NCBI GenBank assembly: GCA_002409995.1
Contig: DHOR01000014.1
Location: 583-64,582 of the forward strand
Reading direction: 5' to 3'
Source: Hungatella sp. UBA5385
GTDB lineage: Bacteria > Bacillota > Clostridia > Lachnospirales > Lachnospiraceae
DNA length: 64,000 nucleotides
Positions 35,937-44,402 of the stretch are shown one piece after another (the stretch's first letter is position 1; every line of letters starts with the position of its first letter). Under the pieces are notes generated by a model, which was not told the origin of the DNA, did no database searches, and worked only from the letters and a program-made list of their open reading frames with translations. A program made the position numbers and the translations under genes.

Positions 35937-38270
35937 ATGGAAAAAATGGAAAAGAATAAATGGAAATTGATTTTCTGTGGGGCAGTCATTCTGACTGCGA
36001 TTCTCTATTCCTCCAATGAATTATTTATCAAAGGAATATTATCATGGCACAGAACCCAACCAGAATATAAATGTATGATGGCAGAAGCAGCAATTCTCTT
36101 CTGCCTATTTTCTGTTATTCTTAAAATGGGAAAAAATAAAAAAATAATATTCATATCCATAGCAGCGATTTTATCTCTGTTTTTATGGGCACATGTTGTC
36201 TTTCTTCCTGTTCTCATTTCAGGTATTTATATGCTGTATTTGTTGGAAGCTGGGAATTTTATAAGAGTAGTGGTATTACGGCTTCCGGGTCAAGATGAAA
36301 AGGCAGCGGATTTTTTGACAGGATGTATTTCTGTTATACTAATTTTCTGTATTATGTCAGCTGTAGGAGTTGGAGCAATTGGGTGGTTGAAGCTGTTTGT
36401 TATTGTAACAGGGGCTTTTCTTGTAGGAAGAGCTGTATTAAGATTGAAAAAGGGTACTGAATTGCCTAATCATATGGAAGTTGGTGGTCCAGAGACACGG
36501 GAGCTGCAAATTCCTTGGCAGATATCTCTGTTCATTGCCTTTATTTTAACAATGCTCTGTATACAGGCAGGACGAATGAACATTGCTGTTGATTTTGATA
36601 GTTTGTGGTATGGTGTCCGTTCACGTTTTATTCTGGATAATGGTAATGGAATTTATGAAAATCTGGGAACAATAGGAATTGTATATACTTATTCCAAAGG
36701 TTGGGAAGTATTAACACTGCCATTGGCTGATCTTCCATCCTACAGTTTTCTCATAAGTGTGAATCTATGGCTGGCAGCCGGTACCATATATATGGCATAT
36801 AGACTTGCAGCACTTTTTATGAATAAAAAACAGGCAGTATTTTTGGCGGCAATTATGTCATCTGTTCCCGGAATTATGAATATGGCAATTACTACTAAAA
36901 CAGACATAGTCACACTTTTATTTCAGGAAATAATGATTTACTTTATTATCTTCTATATAAAAGAAGGACGCATTTCAATACGCAACTTGGCTTACAGTTT
37001 ATCAGCCTTTTTCCTAACCTGGACTTTAAAGCCTACTGCTATTGTATTCTCTACTGCAATTTTTGGTATGAGTATTCTGTTCCTTCTCTGGAAACGATAC
37101 CTGCCTTCTATTGTAAAGAAAAATACGAAAAATAATACAAACCAAACTACAAAAATCAATACAAAAGAAAATCATATGCTGGGAAGTTTTGGAATAGCAG
37201 CAATTTCACTGGCAGCCCTTCTGGCAATATGGGCAAGAACTATAATAATTACAGGGCTCCCGGTTACTTCGGTATTTTCATCAGTTCTTACAAAACTTGG
37301 ATTTAAGATGAAATATCCATTTCAAATTAGTCAGATACCAAATAGCGGCGTTGACTTATCCTTAAAGGGAAAAGTAATGCATTTTGCCAGACGCCTATTT
37401 GACTTCCTTCTTCGCCCTCAGGGAGAGGATATGGACCATGTGATACTTGCGTGGAGTGGATTTATCCTGCTCATCCTATTTATATTGTGGATATTGTGCT
37501 GCTTTTGCAAAAAAAATGTGGAAAACCAGAATGAAAAGCTGCTGTCAGACTATTTAAAGGTCATTTTTTTACCATTTTTAGTTGTCAACATCATAAGTCT
37601 CGCCATGTTGACTCAGGTAGATGGCAATTACTTTATGTTTCTTTGTGTACTATCAGCACTCTGTGTATTCAGACTGGTAAGCCGCCTGACAGATTCTGTA
37701 CTAAGAAATGGAATCTATGCATTTATGATACCTGTTATGCTATTCCTTGCAATAACATCTTCCCTCACCAATTGGAGCTGGACTGTGGGATTTACACCTG
37801 TTTCTTTCAAGCATCATGGTTATTATGATCATCTGGAAGAAAAGCGTCAGAATCTATTTGCAAAGGGAAACGGTGAGATTTGGAATATATTAGCATCAGA
37901 TTCCCAAACTCGGCTGATAGCGGTAGGAGACCATCCAGATGTCCTGGCTTTTCCCTGTAATGTACAATCCTACGATGATATTACCGGCGTATGGGGAAAT
38001 GTTGTCTTGGTGAAAACTATGGATAACTTTGTAGAATTTATGGATTATGCTGATACAGATTATGTCTATGTCCAGTCGGGTTACATGCAGGAGGATCAGA
38101 GATGCTATAGTCTGGTTCGAACATTAGTTGAATATGGAAAACTGGAGCTGATACATTATGAAGCCGGCAATGTGCTTGCGAAAGTTGTATTAGACGGAGA
38201 ATATACAGAGAAATCCCGTAATGCATTGACAGAATTTGACAGATGTTATATAAAAAAGGAAGTACAATAG
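35937..38270 (+). CDS. Large GT-C-like membrane protein
   Basis: This 777-residue protein has about a dozen hydrophobic helices up to residue 600 and a soluble C-terminal part. The sequence AVDFDSLWYGVRSRFIL (Asp219, Asp221) in a loop after a membrane helix matches the acidic catalytic loop seen in PMT/ArnT-type glycosyltransferases. A Lys/Asn/Thr-rich loop (about residues 395-412, KNTKNNTNQTTKINTK) interrupts the helices, similar in character to the repeat loop in the first GT-C-like protein. ATG 35937 is chosen over ATG 35895 because GAGGTG (35922-35927) is nine bases before it and the earlier codon lies inside the preceding gene. It is the last of three membrane proteins before the GT2 gene. 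Confidence 0.75.
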   Translation: MEKMEKNKWKLIFCGAVILTAILYSSNELFIKGILSWHRTQPEYKCMMAEAAILFCLFSVILKMGKNKKIIFISIAAILSLFLWAHVVFLPVLISGIYMLYLLEAGNFIRVVVLRLPGQDEKAADFLTGCISVILIFCIMSAVGVGAIGWLKLFVIVTGAFLVGRAVLRLKKGTELPNHMEVGGPETRELQIPWQISLFIAFILTMLCIQAGRMNIAVDFDSLWYGVRSRFILDNGNGIYENLGTIGIVYTYSKGWEVLTLPLADLPSYSFLISVNLWLAAGTIYMAYRLAALFMNKKQAVFLAAIMSSVPGIMNMAITTKTDIVTLLFQEIMIYFIIFYIKEGRISIRNLAYSLSAFFLTWTLKPTAIVFSTAIFGMSILFLLWKRYLPSIVKKNTKNNTNQTTKINTKENHMLGSFGIAAISLAALLAIWARTIIITGLPVTSVFSSVLTKLGFKMKYPFQISQIPNSGVDLSLKGKVMHFARRLFDFLLRPQGEDMDHVILAWSGFILLILFILWILCCFCKKNVENQNEKLLSDYLKVIFLPFLVVNIISLAMLTQVDGNYFMFLCVLSALCVFRLVSRLTDSVLRNGIYAFMIPVMLFLAITSSLTNWSWTVGFTPVSFKHHGYYDHLEEKRQNLFAKGNGEIWNILASDSQTRLIAVGDHPDVLAFPCNVQSYDDITGVWGNVVLVKTMDNFVEFMDYADTDYVYVQSGYMQEDQRCYSLVRTLVEYGKLELIHYEAGNVLAKVVLDGEYTEKSRNALTEFDRCYIKKEVQ

Positions 38271-38287
38271 AAGTGAGGAGTTTGACC

Positions 38288-39217
38288 ATGGGAAAAAAGA
38301 TATCAGTCGTTGTATCATGTTATAACGAAGAGTTGGCTTTGGGTCAATATTATATGGAAACAACGAAGGTATTGCAGAATATAGACTGGGATTATGAGTT
38401 GATTTTCGTCAATGACGGCAGTCAGGATGGAAGTTTTGACATTTTATCTGACCTTGCTGATAAGAATCCTAAGGTAAAGGTAGTATCATTTTCCAGAAAT
38501 TTTGGACATGAGGCAGCCATGATTGCCGGTATAGACTACAGCAATGGTGATGCAATTGTCTGCATGGATGCAGATCTTCAGCATCCACCGGAATGTATTC
38601 CTGCAATTCTTGAAAAAATAGAAGAGGGATATGATGTAATCAGCATGGTGCGTACGAAAAATGAATCTGCCGGCTGGTTCAAGAATTTTGCGTCTGCAGC
38701 ATTCTATCACCTGATTAACGTTTTATCAGATGTAAAGTTCGAGCCAAATGCTTCTGACTTCTTTGCTATATCCAAAAAAGCAGCTAAAATTATTAAGAAT
38801 AATTACAGAGAAAAAGTCCGTTTCCTCCGGGGGTACGTACAGAATATAGGATTTAAAAAGACCTCTATAGAATATGAGGCAAGAGATAGAGTAGCAGGAG
38901 AGAGCAAATACAGCATTAGAAAGCTGTTCACATTTTCCATTAATACAATTATGTGTTTTTCCAATCTGCCCTTAAAGCTTGGAATCTATGCAGGTGGTAT
39001 GGCAGGCATCCTTGGTCTCATTATGATGGCATACACCATATGGAGTTGGGCGAAAGTAGGTACACCCAATGGATATGCAACCACCATTGTGTTGATTTGT
39101 TTTATGTTTGCAGTTTTATTCTTCTTAGTTGGAATTATTGGAAATTATATTGCTATATTATTTACTGAATTAAAAGACAGGCCCATCTATATTGTGGGCG
39201 ATACCAAGAATATTTAA
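38288..39217 (+). CDS. GtrB/Dol-P-Man-synthase-like GT2 glycosyltransferase
   Basis: This 309-residue protein resembles bacterial polyprenyl-phosphate sugar synthases (GtrB, DPM1): an N-terminal GT2 domain opening ISVVVSCYNEE, a DxD motif (Asp94 and Asp96 in MDADLQHPPE), the SRNFGHEAAM stretch, and two C-terminal membrane helices (about 217-250 and 262-290). Such enzymes move a sugar from a nucleotide donor to undecaprenyl phosphate on the inner face, for use by GT-C enzymes outside. The donor is unknown; GDP-heptose is attractive because the same operon makes it and DPM1-type enzymes use GDP-mannose. ATG 38288 is preceded by a GAGGAG site. The stop codon lies inside the 25-bp terminator stem. 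Confidence 0.88.
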   Translation: MGKKISVVVSCYNEELALGQYYMETTKVLQNIDWDYELIFVNDGSQDGSFDILSDLADKNPKVKVVSFSRNFGHEAAMIAGIDYSNGDAIVCMDADLQHPPECIPAILEKIEEGYDVISMVRTKNESAGWFKNFASAAFYHLINVLSDVKFEPNASDFFAISKKAAKIIKNNYREKVRFLRGYVQNIGFKKTSIEYEARDRVAGESKYSIRKLFTFSINTIMCFSNLPLKLGIYAGGMAGILGLIMMAYTIWSWAKVGTPNGYATTIVLICFMFAVLFFLVGIIGNYIAILFTELKDRPIYIVGDTKNI

Positions 39218-39265
39218 AACTGGGGTTCGACCCTTTGTATCAAAGGGTCGAACCCCAGTTTTAAA
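39213..39265. terminator. Bidirectional terminator, 25-bp perfect stem
   Basis: Bases 39213-39237 are the exact reverse complement of 39241-39265, with a three-base TAT loop. The GC-rich core is flanked by A-run and T-run on both sides, so it can end the + strand operon and the - strand lysozyme gene that converge here. The stop codon of the GT2 gene is inside the left arm. Confidence 0.92.
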
Positions 39266-39283
39266 TGTTGTAATATTCGCGAA

Positions 39284-40912
39284 TTAATGTATTCCAGGTC
39301 CAATTTCACCAGTTGGCTTTGGTGCTTCCGTTTCTGCAGGAGCAGATGGCTGAACATTATCACCAGGTGATTCCTGTGAAGGAGCAGTCTGACTTCCGTC
39401 ACCGCCTTCAGCACTTTCGGCAGGGACTTCAACCTTAGTACAAACACCGCTATCGTCGATAGAGTAGTCAACTCCATCAATTGTCATTGTTGTAGATGCC
39501 ACCATCTTACCATCAGATGGATTTAAGTAATAGAACTGACCATTCACATCTGTTAAGCCTGTGACCATTCCGCCGCTACCATTAAAATAGTACCAGGAGT
39601 TATCTACCTGACGCCAGCCAGTTGTCATTTTTCCTGAGGAATTGCTGAGATAATACTTGGCATTGCCTTCCTCTAACCAGCCATTATGCATTTTCCCATC
39701 ATTATTTAAATAATACCAGCTTCCATCGGGATTAATCCAACCTTTTGCCATATCATAACTCTGATTGAAATAGTACCAGGTATTATCCATTGATCTCCAG
39801 CCTGTAGCAGCAGCGCCGCTTCCTGTGAGGAAATACTTCTTGTCATTGTCAGTATGCCAGCCAGTTACCATGGCACCGTCATTATTCATATAGTAACGTG
39901 AACCGTTGTCATCTAACCAGCCTGTATTCATAGCACCACTGTTATTAAAGAAATACCATTTGTCAGAAAGTTGATTCCAGCCTGTTACCATGCGACCATC
40001 TTTTTCTTCCAGGTAATAATGAACTCCTGCTTTTTCCAGCCAGCCCTTGGAAGCCAATCCCTGAGAGTCCATATAGTACCAGCCATTACCATCATCAATC
40101 CAGTTGTCTTTCTGCATTTTATAATTCTGATAATAATATGTATTATTTCCAATTGTTCTCCACAGATTACCAGGAAGCTTTGGAGTTAAATCTTTGTAAA
40201 GGAAATCAATATCTACATTGCCAGCGATTCCATTTATAGTACCGGTACTTGTAACCTGCCACATAATAGGATCAGAATAATTATGCTGCACACCATAACG
40301 TGCAACCCAAACATCGTATTTCATATTGGATAAGTCAATCTTATTAGCAAGCCAGTGGTCATTGGCATAGATTATGGGGTAGTATCCTGCATCTTCTATT
40401 CTCTTACAGAAAGCATTGGTAATCTCCGTTACCTCAGCAGGAGAGAGAGTCCCCAGTGTACCGCTGTCTTCTGCATCAAATGCAATTGGAAATGATATCG
40501 GATATTCCTTAACCAGATCCAGAACAAAGTCCGCTTCCTGGATTGCCATCTCAGGAGTTGTTGCAAGAGAATAAATATAAGCGCCAACTTTAATGCCTGC
40601 ATCAGAAGCGCCCTTTACATTGGCGTGAAAATATGGGTCAACCACTCCTTTGGACCGAGTTCCAAGCATAACAAAATCCACATCATCAGCTGCAACTGCA
40701 GCCCAGTTAATATTGCCCTGCCATCTGGAAACATCAATACCTCTTGCGATTGCCTTAGTAATAACAGTACCATCAGCCAGTTGATAGTATCCATTTACCT
40801 TATTATAAGCAGCTAACGATTCCATAGCTGGGAATAATCCGGCTCCCGTTAAGCCGAGAAGAGCACTAAGAGCAGCAGCGGTAACCTGTCTGGTTATCTT
40901 TCTGTGTTTCAA
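39284..40912 (-). CDS. Secreted GH25 lysozyme with C-terminal choline-binding-type repeats
   Basis: This 542-residue protein is a predicted muramidase that cuts peptidoglycan. A signal peptide ends near ESLAA (residue 35). The GH25 domain (about 56-255) has Asp60 in ARGIDVSRWQG and the catalytic Asp146-x-Glu148 in FDAEDSG, and ends in WQVTS and VDIDFLY, as in the family. Residues about 265-480 carry around ten to eleven repeats of the GWxxxxxxWYYFNxxGxM type that would bind phosphocholine on wall polymers. A cap (SDGKMVASTTMTIDGVDY) and a Pro/Glu/Ser-rich tail follow. The layout is like pneumococcal and phage choline-binding lysozymes. The start is TTG at 40912-40910, with AAGGAGG eight bases before it. 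Confidence 0.94.
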   Translation of the reverse strand: MKHRKITRQVTAAALSALLGLTGAGLFPAMESLAAYNKVNGYYQLADGTVITKAIARGIDVSRWQGNINWAAVAADDVDFVMLGTRSKGVVDPYFHANVKGASDAGIKVGAYIYSLATTPEMAIQEADFVLDLVKEYPISFPIAFDAEDSGTLGTLSPAEVTEITNAFCKRIEDAGYYPIIYANDHWLANKIDLSNMKYDVWVARYGVQHNYSDPIMWQVTSTGTINGIAGNVDIDFLYKDLTPKLPGNLWRTIGNNTYYYQNYKMQKDNWIDDGNGWYYMDSQGLASKGWLEKAGVHYYLEEKDGRMVTGWNQLSDKWYFFNNSGAMNTGWLDDNGSRYYMNNDGAMVTGWHTDNDKKYFLTGSGAAATGWRSMDNTWYYFNQSYDMAKGWINPDGSWYYLNNDGKMHNGWLEEGNAKYYLSNSSGKMTTGWRQVDNSWYYFNGSGGMVTGLTDVNGQFYYLNPSDGKMVASTTMTIDGVDYSIDDSGVCTKVEVPAESAEGGDGSQTAPSQESPGDNVQPSAPAETEAPKPTGEIGPGIH

Positions 40913-40983
40913 TGTAAAATCCTCCTTAATAGTCCATTAATCAGTAATAAATATTAGTAATAAATTCTAAGAATAGTCGAAAT

Positions 40984-41012
40984 GGGTATCTGCTCAAAAA
41001 GTGCAGACACCC
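40984..41012 (-). terminator. Probable terminator of the repeat-only wall protein gene
   Basis: GGGTATCTGC (40984-40993) pairs with GCAGACACCC (41003-41012) with one mismatch. It is about 50 bases beyond the stop of the - strand gene ending at 41064. The T-run on the - strand is short, so strength is uncertain. Confidence 0.5.
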
Positions 41013-41063
41013 ACACAAAACTGTTGATTTATATAATTTTATAATAACTAAATCTTGCTATCA

Positions 41064-42143
41064 TCAACCTGGACCACTGGTTTTTCCAGGTGGCAGATCA
41101 TAGAAACCATTATTGGAAGAGCCGGAAGAACTACTTCCTGGTGCGTTTGAGTTATTATTGTTATTATTTCCAGTTGGCCCTGTGTTACCTGAGTTATTAG
41201 AAGTACCTCCTGGACCTGAGGAATTTGTATTGCCTCCACTGCCAGATGAACCTGGACTATTCACATTCACACCTGATGGAGCGCCGGAATCATAACCATT
41301 ACCAGTGTATGCGCCACTGGAATTAAAGGTATAATTAGTTCCATTAATGGTTAATGTAGTGTTGGCTGCCATCTTGCCTGTTGAAGGATCAAGATAATAA
41401 TAAACGTTGGAAAGCTCAATCCAGCCAGTCATCATATGACCAGCATCATTAAAATAATACCAGGAGCCATCAATCTGCTTCCACTTATGAGTCATCTTGC
41501 CGTTGGTATCCATGTAATACTTATTGGTACTATCACTAAGCCAGCCGGTCATCATCTTACCTAAAACAGATTTTGCGTCCATATTGAGATAGTAGTAATC
41601 ACTGCCAACCTGTGTCCAGCCAGTCATCATCTTACCGTCTGAACCAAAGTAGAACCAGTCATTGCCTATTTGTCCCCAGCCAATGGTACACAACCCATTC
41701 TCTTTAAAATAATACCAGCCGCCATCCATCTCACGCCAACCGGTGGACATGGTGCCATCACCCTTCATATAGTAATAGTCATTACCAATTCTAAGCCAGC
41801 CCTTCACCATAACTCCGGTGTCGTCCATAAGATAGTAATACTTATTATCTATCTTTACCCACTTGGTAGCCATTACGCCATTAGAATGAAAATAATACCA
41901 GTTTCCGTTAATCTGTTTCCAGCCTGTGCTCATATATCCTGTTGAAAGATCAAGATAATAGTAAGCGCCATCTGCGGTTTTCACCCAGCCCTTATGCACT
42001 GAGCCATCAGTATCATAATATTTCCACTGAGAACCTTCAGACTGCCAGCCAGTAGCTGCCCAGGCGGTTCCAGCGGGTAATAAAATAGCAGTTCCCATAA
42101 ACCCGGCAATCAGCAGTGCGGTCACTTTTTTCCTACCCAGCAT
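41064..42143 (-). CDS. Secreted protein made mostly of choline-binding-type repeats
   Basis: This 359-residue protein has a signal peptide (cut near AWAA, about residue 30). It is then almost wholly about eleven CW_binding repeats (for example MSTGWKQINGNWYYFHSNG and MVKGWLRIGNDYYYMKGDG) up to about residue 270. It ends with the same cap as the GH25 lysozyme (STGKMAANTTLTINGTNY) and a low-complexity Gly/Ser/Asn/Pro tail of about 70 residues. There is no catalytic domain, so it may be a wall-coating or scaffolding protein, or an adhesin. An AGGAGGAGG site precedes the ATG, and an extended -10 promoter lies about 50 bases upstream. It lies between the lysozyme and the LicC/LicA-like gene on the same strand, in keeping with a phosphocholine theme. 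Confidence 0.88.
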   Translation of the reverse strand: MLGRKKVTALLIAGFMGTAILLPAGTAWAATGWQSEGSQWKYYDTDGSVHKGWVKTADGAYYYLDLSTGYMSTGWKQINGNWYYFHSNGVMATKWVKIDNKYYYLMDDTGVMVKGWLRIGNDYYYMKGDGTMSTGWREMDGGWYYFKENGLCTIGWGQIGNDWFYFGSDGKMMTGWTQVGSDYYYLNMDAKSVLGKMMTGWLSDSTNKYYMDTNGKMTHKWKQIDGSWYYFNDAGHMMTGWIELSNVYYYLDPSTGKMAANTTLTINGTNYTFNSSGAYTGNGYDSGAPSGVNVNSPGSSGSGGNTNSSGPGGTSNNSGNTGPTGNNNNNNSNAPGSSSSGSSNNGFYDLPPGKTSGPG

Positions 42144-42191
42144 TTAATTCTCCTCCTCCTGATCAAATAATTCGTTATTAAACATGTCCCC

Positions 42192-42200
42192 ATTATATCA
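42192..42200 (-). promoter_or_regulatory. Extended -10 promoter for the repeat-only wall protein
   Basis: On the - strand the sequence reads TGATATAAT, a perfect extended -10. No good -35 is seen 17 bases upstream. The same nine bases recur in front of the LicC/LicA-like gene (44257-44265). Confidence 0.6.
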
Positions 42201-42296
42201 CAGGAATCCCCAGAATACATAAAAAAATTATTACGATTTGTAAACAATTTTCCAAAAAATGTTTAATATGGTCGGATTTGCTCCATTTGCTAACAA

Positions 42297-44120
42297 TTAG
42301 ATCGAACTAATTTCTTTACATTTCTTATAGTATTGTTTTGCATACCGATACATAATGATTGTATACTCTCCAAACTCCTCTCCAAGAGAAGCTTTATATA
42401 CAGCCCAAAGACTCCACAAGAATCCCCCAAGAGCCATATGAGCATAAATAGAGTAGCGTTCTTCGTCGGTTGGTTCCCGCTGTAAATATATCTGAATTAA
42501 TTGTTCTGTTTCTTCTTCATTATAATAGGAATAGATGGCACACATAGAAACATCAACAAGAGGATCGCACATCCCGGCATATTCCCAGTCAATGAGCCTG
42601 ATTTGTCCATCTGGGAGAATGAGAAAATTATCTACATTGTCATCTAAGTGTGATAATCGTTTGGGTCGATTAAGGCTATCCAGCTTATCCAGAAGCTCAG
42701 TCATATGGCTTCGTACTTCATTATAATCTTCAAATAAAATGTCACCATGGCTTTTACACAGCTTTTCATAAAAATCAATTCTTTCCCTAAGATCAAAGCT
42801 GTGGTCAACTGTAAGACCGGAGTTATGAAGCTTTCTAACAATATTCATGCAGGAAGCTATTTCCTCCGGATTCTTCGCATCAGCATTTCTTGCCCCTTCA
42901 TAATACTCGGCTATTTTGTAGCCTGTGTCTCCATCAAAGTGGATAATGGTTTCTGTTATGTCAAGATCTTTTACAGCATCATAAACTGCTTTTTCCTGTT
43001 TTCTGTTAATAAGAAGTTCTGTTCCAGGACCAGGTATTCTACAGATATAGTGGTGGCTATTAATGGAGAATAAGAATGATTTATTGGTCATTCCGGATTT
43101 TAAACAGCGGAGATTGATAATTTCTGATTCCTTAATATTGAACACTTTTGAAACCAGTTCCAAAGCCTGATTGTCAGAGTGGTTTTGATATTTGATATCA
43201 AAATGACGCAGCTCTTCCAGATTTTCAAACTCATATACTTCATCCATTTGCCTGCGATTGATGAAGATATCAATGTTCTTCTGTGCTTCTGGAAGACTGG
43301 GAAGTCTTTTAGCAGCTTCACCTGACAGAAGTTCCAGCAAAACATGTTCCCAATAGAATTGTTCTGTTCCAGGAAGTTCATAGTAATTCTCAAGGACAGT
43401 GAGAAACTGATCTGAGAACTCTTTTGAAAAATAAGCTGGTCCATACATAACCCAGCAGTCCTGTCCACCTATGACCACTTCATTTATTCGCCCTTTTTTA
43501 TTGGTTATGAGGCACCATTCTGAAGTCTCTCCTTCCATATAAGAAGATGAATACCAGGCACTGCCTTCATAAGCATGATACATGTTGTGACGCATCCAGT
43601 TATCGGAGGCGAGAACATACATGTTTTTACCACGAAGGATTTTCCTGGCGTGGTAAATGGTTGCCAGGGTGTTTTTGCAGGAGTATTCTGCATTGTATAG
43701 AAGCTTTACGTTATATTTATCTATGAGATATTCGAATTTTTCTTTAAGGTAACCAACTACGATGGTGATGTCTGTGACTCCGACTTCGTGAAGTTGGCGA
43801 ATCTGACGTTCGATCATTCGCTCCCCGAAGACTTCCAGCAGACCTTTTGGGGTTTCAAAGGTTAAAGGTACGAAGCGTGAGCCAAAACCTGCGGCTATGA
43901 TGAGAGCTCCATCTACTTTGTTTTGTTTGAGGAGCTCTTTGCCGTCTGGGAGAAGTTCATAGGAGTTTGATGGGCCTGGGGAGATTAAGTTATTTTCTAT
44001 GCATTCTTTGACCAGGTTGTTGGTGGTGCCGAGAGACACGTACAGTTCCTGGGAAAGTTCTCTTTGGGTGATGGTTGGGTTTTCTAATATAGAGCGGCAT
44101 ATGATAATAGATCGGTTCAT
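42297..44120 (-). CDS. Winged-helix / LicC-like cytidylyltransferase / LicA-like choline kinase fusion
   Basis: This 607-residue protein joins three parts. Residues 1-65 look like a winged helix-turn-helix (TQRELSQELYVSLGTTNNLV). Residues about 71-300 are a nucleotidyltransferase of LicC type: AAGFGSRF at 76-83, ETPKG at 89-93, a CKNTLATIYHA stretch and VLASDNW for the metal site. Residues about 330-600 are a choline/ethanolamine-kinase fold of LicA type, with His491, Asp493 and Asn498 in the catalytic SHLDDNVDNFL loop and LIDWEYAG as the metal-binding motif. The two enzymes would phosphorylate choline and activate it to CDP-choline for wall decoration. LicCA-type fusions are known in Treponema; the extra DNA-binding-like domain is unusual. 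The nearby choline-binding-type proteins support the role. No LicD transferase is in the window. Confidence 0.88.
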   Translation of the reverse strand: MNRSIIICRSILENPTITQRELSQELYVSLGTTNNLVKECIENNLISPGPSNSYELLPDGKELLKQNKVDGALIIAAGFGSRFVPLTFETPKGLLEVFGERMIERQIRQLHEVGVTDITIVVGYLKEKFEYLIDKYNVKLLYNAEYSCKNTLATIYHARKILRGKNMYVLASDNWMRHNMYHAYEGSAWYSSSYMEGETSEWCLITNKKGRINEVVIGGQDCWVMYGPAYFSKEFSDQFLTVLENYYELPGTEQFYWEHVLLELLSGEAAKRLPSLPEAQKNIDIFINRRQMDEVYEFENLEELRHFDIKYQNHSDNQALELVSKVFNIKESEIINLRCLKSGMTNKSFLFSINSHHYICRIPGPGTELLINRKQEKAVYDAVKDLDITETIIHFDGDTGYKIAEYYEGARNADAKNPEEIASCMNIVRKLHNSGLTVDHSFDLRERIDFYEKLCKSHGDILFEDYNEVRSHMTELLDKLDSLNRPKRLSHLDDNVDNFLILPDGQIRLIDWEYAGMCDPLVDVSMCAIYSYYNEEETEQLIQIYLQREPTDEERYSIYAHMALGGFLWSLWAVYKASLGEEFGEYTIIMYRYAKQYYKKCKEISSI

Positions 44121-44201
44121 TGTTAATTTGTGCCTCCTTGGGTGGTGGGGGATTGGGTTAGTGGGTTAGGTGGTATAGAATAAGTTTGTTGTGTTTTGTG
44201 G

Positions 44202-44265
44202 TGATATAATACGTGTTAATTTGTTCAAAAAAGTTATTAAATAAAGATATGTGAACATTATATCA
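44202..44265. promoter_or_regulatory. Facing TGATATAAT elements between the LicC/LicA-like gene and the lipoprotein
   Basis: TGATATAAT lies on the + strand at 44202-44210 and again on the - strand at 44257-44265. TGTTCA on the + strand (44222-44227) and TGAACA (44251-44256) lie inside, making a nested inverted repeat. The - strand copy is a likely extended -10 for the LicC/LicA-like gene, with a leader of about 130 bases. The + strand copy could be a second promoter or half of an operator. Confidence 0.45.
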
Positions 44266-44358
44266 TTTGAAGAATAAAAAGCAAGCCAATACTTATACTA
44301 AATATGAAGAATTTATGATTTTTTGCTTAAAGTACTACAAAAAAAGGAAAACATCATA

Positions 44359-44364
44359 TATAAT
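44359..44364 (+). promoter_or_regulatory. Possible -10 box for the lipoprotein gene
   Basis: TATAAT at 44359-44364 lies 38 bases before the lipoprotein ATG. The matching -35 position (44336-44341, TACAAA) is poor. The assignment rests mainly on the -10 box. Confidence 0.4.
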
Positions 44365-44402
44365 ACGTTGGAAGATAAAGATGAGGAGGTTCATATTGAA
44401 TT

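Noticed and set aside
39221..39260. GGGGTTCGACCC resembles a tRNA T-arm
   Set aside because: It is one half of a perfect inverted repeat between convergent genes, and no acceptor, D-arm or anticodon arm can be drawn around it.
41113..41295. Open frame on the + strand opposite the Gly/Asn tail of the repeat-only wall protein
   Set aside because: It is a low-complexity shadow of the coding strand without start signals.
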